Shown: in pieces, positions 26,367-34,091 of the stretch
How positions within the stretch are numbered: position 1 is the stretch's first letter
Layout of the letters: every line of letters begins with the position of its first letter
Source: Pseudomonadota bacterium
GTDB taxonomy: Bacteria; Pseudomonadota; Gammaproteobacteria; Burkholderiales; Thiobacillaceae
Direction: 5' to 3'
NCBI GenBank assembly: GCA_021847835.1
Contig: JAJZPR010000018.1
Coordinates: forward strand, 1 to 46,368
Length of the DNA stretch: 46,368 nt
Position numbers and translations under genes: made by a program
Notes under the pieces: model-generated
Told to the model about the DNA's origin: nothing
What the model saw: only the letters and a program-made list of their open reading frames with translations
Database searches by the model: none

Positions 26367-27082
26367 AGCGCGCCCTCGTCACCGGCGGCAGCGGCGTCAT
26401 CGGCGCCGCCATTTGCCGCCGCCTCGCGGCCTGCGGCCATCATGTCATCGTCCACGCCCACCGCCATCCCGAGCGTGCGGCCGCATTGGCCGGCGAAATC
26501 AGGCAAGCGGGCGGCAGCGCTGAAGCCATCAGTTTCGACGTGCGCGATGCCGACAACTGCCGCATCGCGCTGGAGCAATGCCTCGAAGCCGGCGTGGTGC
26601 AGATCCTGGTCAACAACGCGGGCTGCCACGACGACGCGCCGCTGGCCGGCATGCGGTCGGAACAGTGGCACGAAGTCATCGACACTTCGCTGCACGGATT
26701 CTTCAACGTGTGCCAGCCCCTGCTGCTGCCGATGATGGCGACGCGCTGGGGGAGGATCGTCAGCCTGTCTTCTATCGCTGCGCAACTGGGCAACCGCGGC
26801 CAGGCCAACTACGCCGCCGCCAAGGCGGGGCTGCACGGCGCAAGCAAGTCGCTCGCGCTGGAACTCGCTACGCGCGGCGTCACCGTCAACGTGGTGGCGC
26901 CCGGCATCATCGAATCCGGCATGACGGAAGGTATCTTCGACAGCGACGCCATCAAGCGCATGGTGCCGATGAAGCGCGCCGGCACGCCGGACGAAGTCGC
27001 CGCCCTGGTGGCGTTTCTCGCCTCCGACGACGCGGCCTATCTCACGGGCCAGGTCATCGGCCTGAACGGGGGCATGGCATGA
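26363..27082 (+). CDS. FabG-like 3-oxoacyl-ACP reductase
   Basis: 239 residues, short-chain dehydrogenase. The cofactor motif TGGSGVIG (7-14), the NNAG motif (84-87) and the catalytic Ser137, Tyr150 and Lys154 are all seen. It reduces the 3-oxoacyl-ACP made by the ketosynthase pair with NADPH. It overlaps its neighbours by ATGA on both sides. The set ketosynthase, reductase, dehydratase without an enoyl reductase predicts a polyene-type chain. Confidence 0.92.
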   Translation: MKRALVTGGSGVIGAAICRRLAACGHHVIVHAHRHPERAAALAGEIRQAGGSAEAISFDVRDADNCRIALEQCLEAGVVQILVNNAGCHDDAPLAGMRSEQWHEVIDTSLHGFFNVCQPLLLPMMATRWGRIVSLSSIAAQLGNRGQANYAAAKAGLHGASKSLALELATRGVTVNVVAPGIIESGMTEGIFDSDAIKRMVPMKRAGTPDEVAALVAFLASDDAAYLTGQVIGLNGGMA

Positions 27083-27912
27083 ACGCGGCCGCCGATTTCA
27101 AGCGCGTCGCGCTGGTCATTCCCGCCTACAACGAAGCGGCCACGCTGCGCGAGGTCGCCGCCGCCGCGCTGGAAAAACACGCATGGGTGATCGTCGTCGA
27201 CGACGGCTCGACCGACGCCACCGCGCAAAGCGTTGCAGGCCTGCCGCTCACGCTGCTGCGCCTTCCGCACAACCAGGGCAAGGCGCAAGCCCTGCGCCAC
27301 GGCATGGAACATGCGCTGAGCCAGGGCGCCGATGCGGTCATGACCATGGACGCCGACGGCCAGCACCGCGCGGAAGACATCCCCCGGCTGCTGGAAGCGA
27401 TGCAGGCGCATCCGGATCGCCTCATCATCGGCTCCCGCCTGCATGATCGCAGCCAGTTTCCCTTGAAGCGCTATCTGGCCAATCGATTCGCCAACTTCTG
27501 GATCGCGTGGGCAGCCGGCCATCCGGTAAGCGACAGCCAGTCGGGGTTCCGCATCTATCCGGCTGCGCTGCTGAACGCGTATCTGGCGTCCAGACACAAG
27601 GCGCATGGCTTCGTGTTCGAAAGCGAAATCATCATCGAGGCCGGGCGCAGGGGATACGCCACTTTTGCCGTTCCCATTCCGGCCATCTATGTTGCCAGTG
27701 CGCGCAAGAGCCACTTCAGGCCGATCCTGGACATTTTGCGCATCACCCGCATGGTCGCGCGGAAATTGCTGCAGCGCGGACTGGCGCCGTCATGGATGCG
27801 GCGCAAACAACATGCCGCCGACCATCCGGGCAACAGTTTATCGCCCGCACGCATTCCGTCTGCCGGCCACAAGTACCTGAAGGTTGCCCAGAAACCCAGG
27901 GCCGATATTTGA
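27079..27912 (+). CDS. Family 2 glycosyltransferase, last gene of the acyl cluster
   Basis: 277 residues. The GT-A fold shows VIPAYNEAATL (14-24), DDGSTDAT, the metal-binding MDADGQH (about 95-101) and a conserved SDSQSGFRIYP acceptor region, as in DPM1/DPG-synthase-like enzymes. No multi-helix tail is present, so it is probably soluble or loosely membrane-bound. It may put a sugar on the lipid core to which the acyltransferase adds the polyene (inference). The gene starts by ATGA overlap with the reductase gene and ends the run of overlapping genes; the next gene has its own promoter. Confidence 0.87.
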   Translation: MNAAADFKRVALVIPAYNEAATLREVAAAALEKHAWVIVVDDGSTDATAQSVAGLPLTLLRLPHNQGKAQALRHGMEHALSQGADAVMTMDADGQHRAEDIPRLLEAMQAHPDRLIIGSRLHDRSQFPLKRYLANRFANFWIAWAAGHPVSDSQSGFRIYPAALLNAYLASRHKAHGFVFESEIIIEAGRRGYATFAVPIPAIYVASARKSHFRPILDILRITRMVARKLLQRGLAPSWMRRKQHAADHPGNSLSPARIPSAGHKYLKVAQKPRADI

Positions 27913-27960
27913 AACGGGTTGGCGGAGATAACGCGAACTCTCCAATGCCGCTCGACCACG

Positions 27961-27988
27961 TTGCCCCCTGCGCAGCGTCAGCCATAAT
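27961..27988 (+). promoter_or_regulatory. Sigma-70-type promoter of the C39/RimK operon
   Basis: TTGCCC (27961-27966) and CATAAT (27983-27988) with 16 bases between them, placed about 27 bases before the ATG at 28015. A GGGGGAT ribosome site follows. This supports transcription separate from the acyl cluster. Confidence 0.5.
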
Positions 27989-28014
27989 GACAATAAGAAA
28001 ACCGCCTGGGGGAT

Positions 28015-28758
28015 ATGGCCATGCTGCCCTTGACGCACGCCCTGCCGGTCAGGATGCTGCCGCAGCCGGATGAAACCACTTGCGGGCCCACCTGCCTGCA
28101 TGCGGTCTATCGCTATTGGGGCAAGGATGAACCGCTGCAGAAAGTCATCGGCCGCACGCGCAAGCTCGACCAGGGCGGCGGCACCTTCGCCGTGTTCCTC
28201 GCCTGCGACGCGCTGCGCCAGGGTTTCGAGGCGACGATCTACACCTACAACGTGACGGTGTTCGACCCCACCTGGTTCGCGCCGGGCGTAGACATCGCCG
28301 AGCGCCTGCGCCTGCAGGCAAAAGCCAAGAAGAACGATGAGCGCCTGCAGCATGCCACCGAGGGCTATCTGGAGTTCCTGAGCCTGGGCGGGCGGCTGCG
28401 CTTTACCGACTTGTCGCGCACCCTGATCCGCGGGCTTCTGCGCCGCAACCTGCCCATCCTCACCGGTTTGAGCTCGACTTATCTTTACCGCACCGCGCGC
28501 GAATACGGCCCCGACGACACGCCCGACGACGTGCGCGGCAAGCCGGGCGGGCATTTCGTGGTGATGGCAGGCTACGACCGCGGGCGGCGCCAGGTGCTGA
28601 TCGCCGACCCCTACGGCCCGCACCCCTACGGCCCCAGCCACGAGTACTGGGTCAGCATCGACCGCGTGGTATGCGCGGTGCTGCTGGGCATCGTCACCCA
28701 TGACGCCAACCTGCTGGTGATCCATCCGCCCCGCATTCAGGGGCCTGCGGTGCCATGA
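28015..28758 (+). CDS. C39-like (papain-fold) peptidase, first gene of amidoligase operon
   Basis: 247 residues with no signal peptide or membrane segment, so cytosolic. The C39 triad is visible: Cys23 in DETTCGPTCLHAV with the oxyanion Gln17, His in GKPGGHFVVMAGYD, and Asp in VLIADPYGP. C39 enzymes usually cleave after a double glycine or process peptide precursors; the middle of this one (about 65-130) differs from bacteriocin exporters, and there is no ABC domain. It overlaps the ATP-grasp gene by ATGA. It could trim, hydrolyse or transfer a peptide substrate made by the two ligases of the operon. The substrate is unknown. Confidence 0.8.
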   Translation: MAMLPLTHALPVRMLPQPDETTCGPTCLHAVYRYWGKDEPLQKVIGRTRKLDQGGGTFAVFLACDALRQGFEATIYTYNVTVFDPTWFAPGVDIAERLRLQAKAKKNDERLQHATEGYLEFLSLGGRLRFTDLSRTLIRGLLRRNLPILTGLSSTYLYRTAREYGPDDTPDDVRGKPGGHFVVMAGYDRGRRQVLIADPYGPHPYGPSHEYWVSIDRVVCAVLLGIVTHDANLLVIHPPRIQGPAVP

Positions 28759-30227
28759 GCGCCCTCATCGTCGTCGACAATCCGAAAGACTGGCCGCTGA
28801 AAATTCCCAGCGTGGACGTGGTTTCCGCCCGCGCCTATCTGAGCGATCCGTCCTACGGCGACGACCACTCGGTCAAGGTATTCAACCTGTGCAAGTCCTA
28901 CCGCTACCAGAGCCTGGGCTACTACGTTTCGCTGCTGGCCGAAGCGCGCGGACACAAACCGCTGCCCAAGGTCGGCACCATGGAAGATCTGCAAAGCCCC
29001 AACCTGGTGCGCTTGCTGACCGAGGATCTGGACGAGCCGATCCAGCGCCTGCTCGCGCCGATCAAATCCGACGGTTTCGAATTGAGCATCTACTTCGGCC
29101 GCAACGTGACGCGGCGCTACGACGCGCTCAGCCACAAGCTGTTCGGCCTGCTGCAGGCGCCGCTGCTGCGCGCCCACTTCGAGCGGCGCCGCGAGCGCTG
29201 GCGCATCCGCAGCATCCGTGCCATTGGCGCGAGCGACATCCCGCCGCCGCACCAGGACTTCGTGGTGCAGGCGGCAAGCGATTATTTTTCCGGCCGCGGC
29301 CAGCGGATGCGCCAGCGCCCGCCGCCGCGCTTCGACCTCGCCATCCTGCACGACCCGGGCAACCCCGAGCCTCCCTCCAATGCGAAGGCGATGCAGAAAT
29401 TCCAGAAAGCTGCCGAGGCACTCGGCATGCATGTGGAATTCATCACGCGTTCCGACATCAACCGGCTGCCCGAATTCGACGCCCTCTTCATCCGCGACAC
29501 CACCTACGCCAACCACTACACCTACCGCTTCTCGCGCCGCGCCGTGGCCGAGGGCCTGGTGGTGGTCGACGACCCCGACTCCATCCTCAAGTGCAACAAC
29601 AAGGTCTATCTCGCCGAGCTGCTGGCCAGGCACCGGCTGCCTGCGCCCAAGACCCTGGTGGTGCACAAGGGCAATGTGACCGACATCATCCCCGCGCTCG
29701 GGCTGCCGTGCGTGTTGAAACAACCGGACAGTTCGTTCTCGCGCGGCGTGGTCAAGGTGGAAACGGAAGACGAACTCGCGTCCAAGGTCGGCGCGCTGCT
29801 CGCCGAATCCGACCTGATCATCGCCCAGGAATGGCTGCCGACGGAATTCGACTGGCGCATAGGCATTCTCGACCGCCGGGTGCTGTTCGTGGCCAAGTAT
29901 GTGTTCCCGCACGGGCACTGGCAGGTCATCCGCCGCGATGCGCAGCACCGCACGGTCGAGGAAGGGCCGACGTTGGCAGTGTCCATCGGCGAAGCACCGA
30001 CGAAAGTGGTCAGAACCGCGCTCAAAGCCGCCAATCTCATCGGCGACGGCATGTATGGCGTGGATCTCAAGCAGATCGGCAGCCGCTGCTACATCATCGA
30101 AGTCAACGACAATCCCAATGTCGATGCCGGCAATGAGGACGGCATATTGAAGGATGCGCTCTACCGCGAAGTCATGGGCGTGTTCCTCAAGCGCATCGAG
30201 GAACGCAAGCGCGGGGGCGCGCGATGA
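28755..30227 (+). CDS. RimK-type ATP-grasp ligase with RLAN N-terminal domain
   Basis: 490 residues. The first half (about 1-230) matches the RimK-like ATP-grasp N-terminal (RLAN) extension, with YRYQSLGYYVSLLAEARGHK. The second half is the ATP-grasp domain: PCVLKQPDSSFSRGVVKVE (nucleotide-binding loop) and YIIEVNDNPNVDAG (Mg-binding Glu/Asn). RimK-family enzymes join an amino acid, usually glutamate, to a carboxyl group through an acyl phosphate. It overlaps both neighbours by ATGA and sits next to a second carboxylate-amine ligase, so the operon may make a short peptide or modify a protein tail. Confidence 0.87.
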   Translation: MSALIVVDNPKDWPLKIPSVDVVSARAYLSDPSYGDDHSVKVFNLCKSYRYQSLGYYVSLLAEARGHKPLPKVGTMEDLQSPNLVRLLTEDLDEPIQRLLAPIKSDGFELSIYFGRNVTRRYDALSHKLFGLLQAPLLRAHFERRRERWRIRSIRAIGASDIPPPHQDFVVQAASDYFSGRGQRMRQRPPPRFDLAILHDPGNPEPPSNAKAMQKFQKAAEALGMHVEFITRSDINRLPEFDALFIRDTTYANHYTYRFSRRAVAEGLVVVDDPDSILKCNNKVYLAELLARHRLPAPKTLVVHKGNVTDIIPALGLPCVLKQPDSSFSRGVVKVETEDELASKVGALLAESDLIIAQEWLPTEFDWRIGILDRRVLFVAKYVFPHGHWQVIRRDAQHRTVEEGPTLAVSIGEAPTKVVRTALKAANLIGDGMYGVDLKQIGSRCYIIEVNDNPNVDAGNEDGILKDALYREVMGVFLKRIEERKRGGAR

Positions 30228-31438
30228 CGGCTGCCGCCGCGCTGCATGCCTTCGCCGGCTACGGCATCGAACTCGAATACATGATCGTGGACCGGAAAAC
30301 GCTGGCGCTGCTGCCCATCTCCGACCGCCTGCTGAATGATGGCGGGGAAGTTTCCCGCGACCGCTTCGCATGGTCGAACGAAGTCGTGCTGCATCTGATC
30401 GAGGTCAAGAACAAGCGGCCGGATATGGCACTCGCGCCGCTGGCCGCCGCTTTCCAGGGCGAAGTGCGCGCAGTCAATGCGGCGCTCGAACCCCACGGCG
30501 CCTGCCTCATGCCCACCGCCATGCACCCGTGGATGAACCCCGCATCCGAAACCCTGTTGTGGCCCCACGAGCATGCGGAAATCTACCGGACCTACGACCG
30601 CATCTTCGGATGCAGACGCCACGGCTGGGCCAATTTGCAGAGCATGCATCTCAACCTGCCTTTCGCCAACGCCGCCGAGTTTGCGCGGCTGCATGCGGCG
30701 GTTCGCCTCGTGCTGCCCATCCTGCCCGCACTGGCCGCCAGTTCGCCGTTCGCGGACGGGCAGTTCAGCGGATTCCTGGATTGCCGCATGGAAAATTACC
30801 GCAGCCACCAGATCAGGGTGCCGGAAACGATAGGCGTGGTGATCCCGGACAGCGTGACAGGCATCGCCGATTACCATGCGCGCATCCTTGCGCCGATGTA
30901 CGCGGCCGTCGCGCCGCTTGACCCGGAAAACATCCTGCGCCATGAATGGCTCAACGCACGCGGCGCCATTCCGCGCTTCGAGCGCAATGCCTTGGAGGTT
31001 CGCGTCATCGACATGCAGGAGTGCCCGCAGGCGGACCTGGCCATCGCCGCGGCAGCGTGCGCCGTGGTCAAGGCGCTATACGACTCAACTGCCGATTTGT
31101 CCATGGATACCGGGCGGCTGGCAGAGGTGTTTCTGAAGTGCATACAGGACGGCGAGCAGGCGCTCATCGACGATGCGGACTATCTGACGCGACTGGGCTG
31201 CCTGGAGTGCCGCTGTGCCGCCGCCGACCTGTGGCGCTTCCTGATCGAGGCCCACCTTGCCGATTACCGCGGGCACTGGCGGGAACCGCTGGAAACCATC
31301 CTCGAACAGGGGCCGCTGGCCCGCCGCATCCTGAACGCCGTTGGTCCGGACTGCGAACGTTCGCGGCTGCAAGCGGTGTATCGCGAATTGTGCGATTGCC
31401 TGCGGGACGGGCGCCTGTTTGGAGGGAAGGATGGCTAA
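30224..31438 (+). CDS. GCS2-like carboxylate-amine ligase
   Basis: 404 residues of the glutamate-cysteine ligase 2 type: GYGIELEYMIVD (12-23) is the family's acidic metal-binding strand, with later NLQSMHLNLPF and ERNALEVRVIDMQECP segments. Such enzymes use ATP to join a carboxylate to an amine. The protein differs enough from true glutathione biosynthesis GshA that its substrates cannot be given. The ATG at 30224 overlaps the ATP-grasp stop, and the end overlaps the amidohydrolase start by 8 bases. Confidence 0.8.
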   Translation: MTAAAALHAFAGYGIELEYMIVDRKTLALLPISDRLLNDGGEVSRDRFAWSNEVVLHLIEVKNKRPDMALAPLAAAFQGEVRAVNAALEPHGACLMPTAMHPWMNPASETLLWPHEHAEIYRTYDRIFGCRRHGWANLQSMHLNLPFANAAEFARLHAAVRLVLPILPALAASSPFADGQFSGFLDCRMENYRSHQIRVPETIGVVIPDSVTGIADYHARILAPMYAAVAPLDPENILRHEWLNARGAIPRFERNALEVRVIDMQECPQADLAIAAAACAVVKALYDSTADLSMDTGRLAEVFLKCIQDGEQALIDDADYLTRLGCLECRCAAADLWRFLIEAHLADYRGHWREPLETILEQGPLARRILNAVGPDCERSRLQAVYRELCDCLRDGRLFGGKDG

Positions 31439-32153
31439 ACCTATCAGCCTGCTCATCACCTGCGAACACGGCGGCAACCGCATCCCGCCGCGCTACCGGC
31501 CTCTGTTCAGGGGCTTCGAGGCGCTGCTGCAAACCCACCGCGGCTTTGACCCAGGCGCGCTGACCATGGCTCGGGAACTGGCCAAGGCATTCAAGGCGCC
31601 GCTGTTCGTGTCCACCGTGAGCCGGCTGCTCGTCGACCTCAACCGCTCCATCGGCCACCCCAGGCTGTATTCCGAAGCCACGCGCACCGCATCAAAAGAA
31701 GTGCGGCGCGAAATCCTGGAAGCCCACTACCTGCCCTACCGCAGCCAGGCCGAGGCGCATATCGCCGGGGAAGTCACCAAGGGCCGGCGCGTGATTCACA
31801 TCTCTTCGCACAGTTTCACGCCGGTGCTGGACGGCGAGGTGCGCAAGGCCGGTATCGGCCTGCTCTACGATCCCGCGCGGGCCGGCGAGCTCGATCTGTG
31901 CCGTCAGTGGCAGGCTGCGCTCAATGAATTGGCGCCGGATCTGGGTGTGCGCCGCAACTATCCCTACCGCGGCAGCTCGGACGGCTTCACCGCCTGGCTG
32001 CGCAAGCGCTTTGCGGAAAAGGACTACGCGGGCATCGAGCTGGAGATCAACCAGCAGCTTGTCGCGGCAAGAAGCAGGGCATGGCGCGAACTGCGCAGGC
32101 AAGTGCGGGCCGCTCTGAAGCAAGCGCTTATCGCCCTTGCGAACGAGAGGTAG
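31431..32153 (+). CDS. N-formylglutamate amidohydrolase family protein
   Basis: 240 residues from the ATG at 31431, after GGAGGGAAGG, overlapping the upstream gene. The family pattern is seen in LLITCEHGGNRIPPRY (Glu/His near 11-13), DLNRSIGHP, and IHISSHSFTP. Known members hydrolyse N-formyl-L-glutamate in histidine breakdown, but no hut genes are near. Here the enzyme closes an operon with a peptidase and two amide-forming ligases, so it may remove an N-acyl group or release a glutamyl product (inference). Confidence 0.85.
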   Translation: MAKPISLLITCEHGGNRIPPRYRPLFRGFEALLQTHRGFDPGALTMARELAKAFKAPLFVSTVSRLLVDLNRSIGHPRLYSEATRTASKEVRREILEAHYLPYRSQAEAHIAGEVTKGRRVIHISSHSFTPVLDGEVRKAGIGLLYDPARAGELDLCRQWQAALNELAPDLGVRRNYPYRGSSDGFTAWLRKRFAEKDYAGIELEINQQLVAARSRAWRELRRQVRAALKQALIALANER

Positions 32154-32164
32154 ACAAATGACAG

Positions 32165-32190
32165 ATAAATAGATGATTTCATCTATTTAT
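32165..32190. repeat. Perfect 12-bp palindrome (ATAAATAGATGA / TCATCTATTTAT)
   Basis: Two perfect 12-base arms separated by TT, 11 bases after the amidohydrolase stop and about 77 bases before ttrB. It may be a weak terminator or an operator for the tetrathionate reductase operon; the sequence alone does not decide. Confidence 0.7.
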
Positions 32191-32266
32191 TTCGATCAAG
32201 CCCCCAATATGCAGGGAGGCATTGCGGGCGTAGTATGGAAACGTCTCCCAACAAGGAGTTGTTGCC

Positions 32267-32989
32267 ATGAAAGATACCCTCCCAAACACCTCGCGGCGCG
32301 CCTTTTTGCGGGCGCTGCCGGCCGTGACGGCAGGCGCCGCTGCGCTGCCGGCGCAGGCCGCCGGCAAGGACAGCGCTCACCGCTGGGCCATGCTGGTGGA
32401 CGTGCGCCGCTGCATCGGCTGCCAGGCCTGCACCATCAGCTGCATCATGGAAAACGCGGTGCCGGAAAACAGCTTCCGCACCATCGTGTCCACCTATGCG
32501 GTGAAGACCGGCGACACCACCGGCACCTACGTGCTGCCGCGCCTGTGCAACCACTGCGACAACCCGCCCTGCGTGCCCGTGTGCCCGGTGGGCGCCACCT
32601 ACAAGCGCGAGGACGGCGTGGTGCTGGTGGACGGCGAGCGCTGCGTGGGCTGCGCCTACTGCGTCCAGGCCTGCCCCTACGACGCGCGCTTCATCAACCA
32701 TGATACCGGCAAGGCGGACAAGTGCACCTTCTGCGCGCACCGCGTCGAGGCCGGACTGCTGCCCGCCTGCGTCGAAACCTGCGTGGGCGGCGCGCGCATC
32801 TTCGGCGACCTGAACGACCCGAAAGGCGAGCTGAGGCAGCGCCTGGACGCCGCCAAGGACGAGGTGAAAGTGCTCAAGCCCGAGGCCGGCACCGAACCTC
32901 ATGTTTTCTACATCGGGCTCGATCCCCGATTCCAGAGCCGGGTGGACGGCGTCGCCGCCCTCTGGAAACCCAGCGAACACGGAGGCTGA
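32267..32989 (+). CDS. ttrB: Tetrathionate reductase iron-sulfur subunit
   Basis: 240 residues. A Tat signal with a true twin arginine (SRRAFLRAL, Arg10-Arg11) and cut site near Ala32 sends it to the periplasm. Four ferredoxin-type cysteine groups follow, beginning with Cys49-X2-Cys52-X2-Cys55-X3-Cys59, for four [4Fe-4S] clusters that pass electrons from TtrC to TtrA. The AAGGAG ribosome site precedes the ATG. The order B-C-A and the ttrRS genes next door match known ttr loci, which separates it from similar NrfC/DmsB subunits. Confidence 0.88.
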   Translation: MKDTLPNTSRRAFLRALPAVTAGAAALPAQAAGKDSAHRWAMLVDVRRCIGCQACTISCIMENAVPENSFRTIVSTYAVKTGDTTGTYVLPRLCNHCDNPPCVPVCPVGATYKREDGVVLVDGERCVGCAYCVQACPYDARFINHDTGKADKCTFCAHRVEAGLLPACVETCVGGARIFGDLNDPKGELRQRLDAAKDEVKVLKPEAGTEPHVFYIGLDPRFQSRVDGVAALWKPSEHGG

Positions 32990-32991
32990 AA

Positions 32992-34080
32992 ATGAACGCT
33001 CCCATCGTCGAAGTCGTGAACGTGGCACGGGAAGTCGCCTGGCTGCCCTGGGCGGTGCAGTACTTCTTCCTCATCGGCCTGTCGGCCGGCGCCTTTTTCC
33101 TTTCCCTGCCCGGCATCCTGCTGCGCAAGGCGGCCTGGAGCGGCATCTCGCGCCGCGCCCTGCTCGCCGCCCTGCTGTGCGGCCTGACGGCGCCCGTGGC
33201 CCTGCTCGCCGACCTGCACCAGCCGGGCCGTTTCCTGAACTTCTACCTGCACCCCAATTTCGGTTCCTGGATGGCCTGGGGCGCCTTCTTCATTCCGCTC
33301 TACCTCGGCGGGCTCATGCTTTACGCCTGGCTGGCGCTGCGCCCGACCCTGCAGGAGATGGCCGAAGAAGGCGGACGCCTGGCCAACTGGTACCGCCGTC
33401 TCGCCTACGGCGGCCATGACAGCCGCGGCGCCCTGGCCGTCGCCGCCGGGCTGGCCGGCGTGGGTGCGCTGCTGGTGCTGCTCTACACCGGCATGGAAGT
33501 GATGGTGGTGAAAGCCCGTCCGTTGTGGGACACGCCCTTCCTGCCGGTGCAGTTTGCCGTCACCGCCCTGGCGGGCGCCGTCGGCCTGGTGCTGGTGCTG
33601 GAACGCCTGCTGGGCACGGCGACCCTCGATGCCTCGGTACGGCTCAACCGGGTGCTCGCCGCCACACAGGCGGCGGCGCTCGCCGTGGGCGCGGCCTGGC
33701 TGGCCCTGTCACTCTCCGGCCTGTCGCCCGCCCATGCGGAAGCCCTCGCCCAGGTTGCCCCTTCCGCAGCCTGGCGGCTGACCGCGCTGTGGGCCGCGGG
33801 CAGCGCCCTGCTCACGCTCGGACTCGCCCTGAAGCTGCCGCACGGCGGCCTGCTGGCCGGCCTCATCGCCATCCACAGCGCCTGGATGATGCGCTGGACC
33901 GTGTTCATCGGCGGCCAGGAGATCCCCAAGACCGGCGCCGGCTACTACAGCTACGAGCTTCCCCTGGGGCATGACGGCCTGCTCGGCATCGTCGGCACCG
34001 CGGGCCTGTGGATCTTCCTGTTCATCCTGCTCACCAACGTACTGTCCTGGGGCGGCCGCAACGGACGCACCGGGGCCTGA
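32992..34080 (+). CDS. ttrC: Tetrathionate reductase membrane subunit (NrfD family)
   Basis: 362 residues, mostly hydrophobic, with about nine membrane helices in the NrfD/PsrC pattern. It starts 3 bases after ttrB. The early segment QYFFLIGLSAGAFFLSLPG and the loop HQPGRFLNFYLHPNFGSWM are typical of quinol-oxidising NrfD proteins. It would anchor the complex and take electrons from the quinol pool. The gene ends 11 bases before ttrA. Confidence 0.87.
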   Translation: MNAPIVEVVNVAREVAWLPWAVQYFFLIGLSAGAFFLSLPGILLRKAAWSGISRRALLAALLCGLTAPVALLADLHQPGRFLNFYLHPNFGSWMAWGAFFIPLYLGGLMLYAWLALRPTLQEMAEEGGRLANWYRRLAYGGHDSRGALAVAAGLAGVGALLVLLYTGMEVMVVKARPLWDTPFLPVQFAVTALAGAVGLVLVLERLLGTATLDASVRLNRVLAATQAAALAVGAAWLALSLSGLSPAHAEALAQVAPSAAWRLTALWAAGSALLTLGLALKLPHGGLLAGLIAIHSAWMMRWTVFIGGQEIPKTGAGYYSYELPLGHDGLLGIVGTAGLWIFLFILLTNVLSWGGRNGRTGA

Positions 34081-34091
34081 GGAGAATCGTC

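Noticed and set aside
32200..32266. A sigma-54 promoter before ttrB
   Set aside because: A TTGC is present, but the -24 GG region does not align at ten-base spacing with a good consensus.
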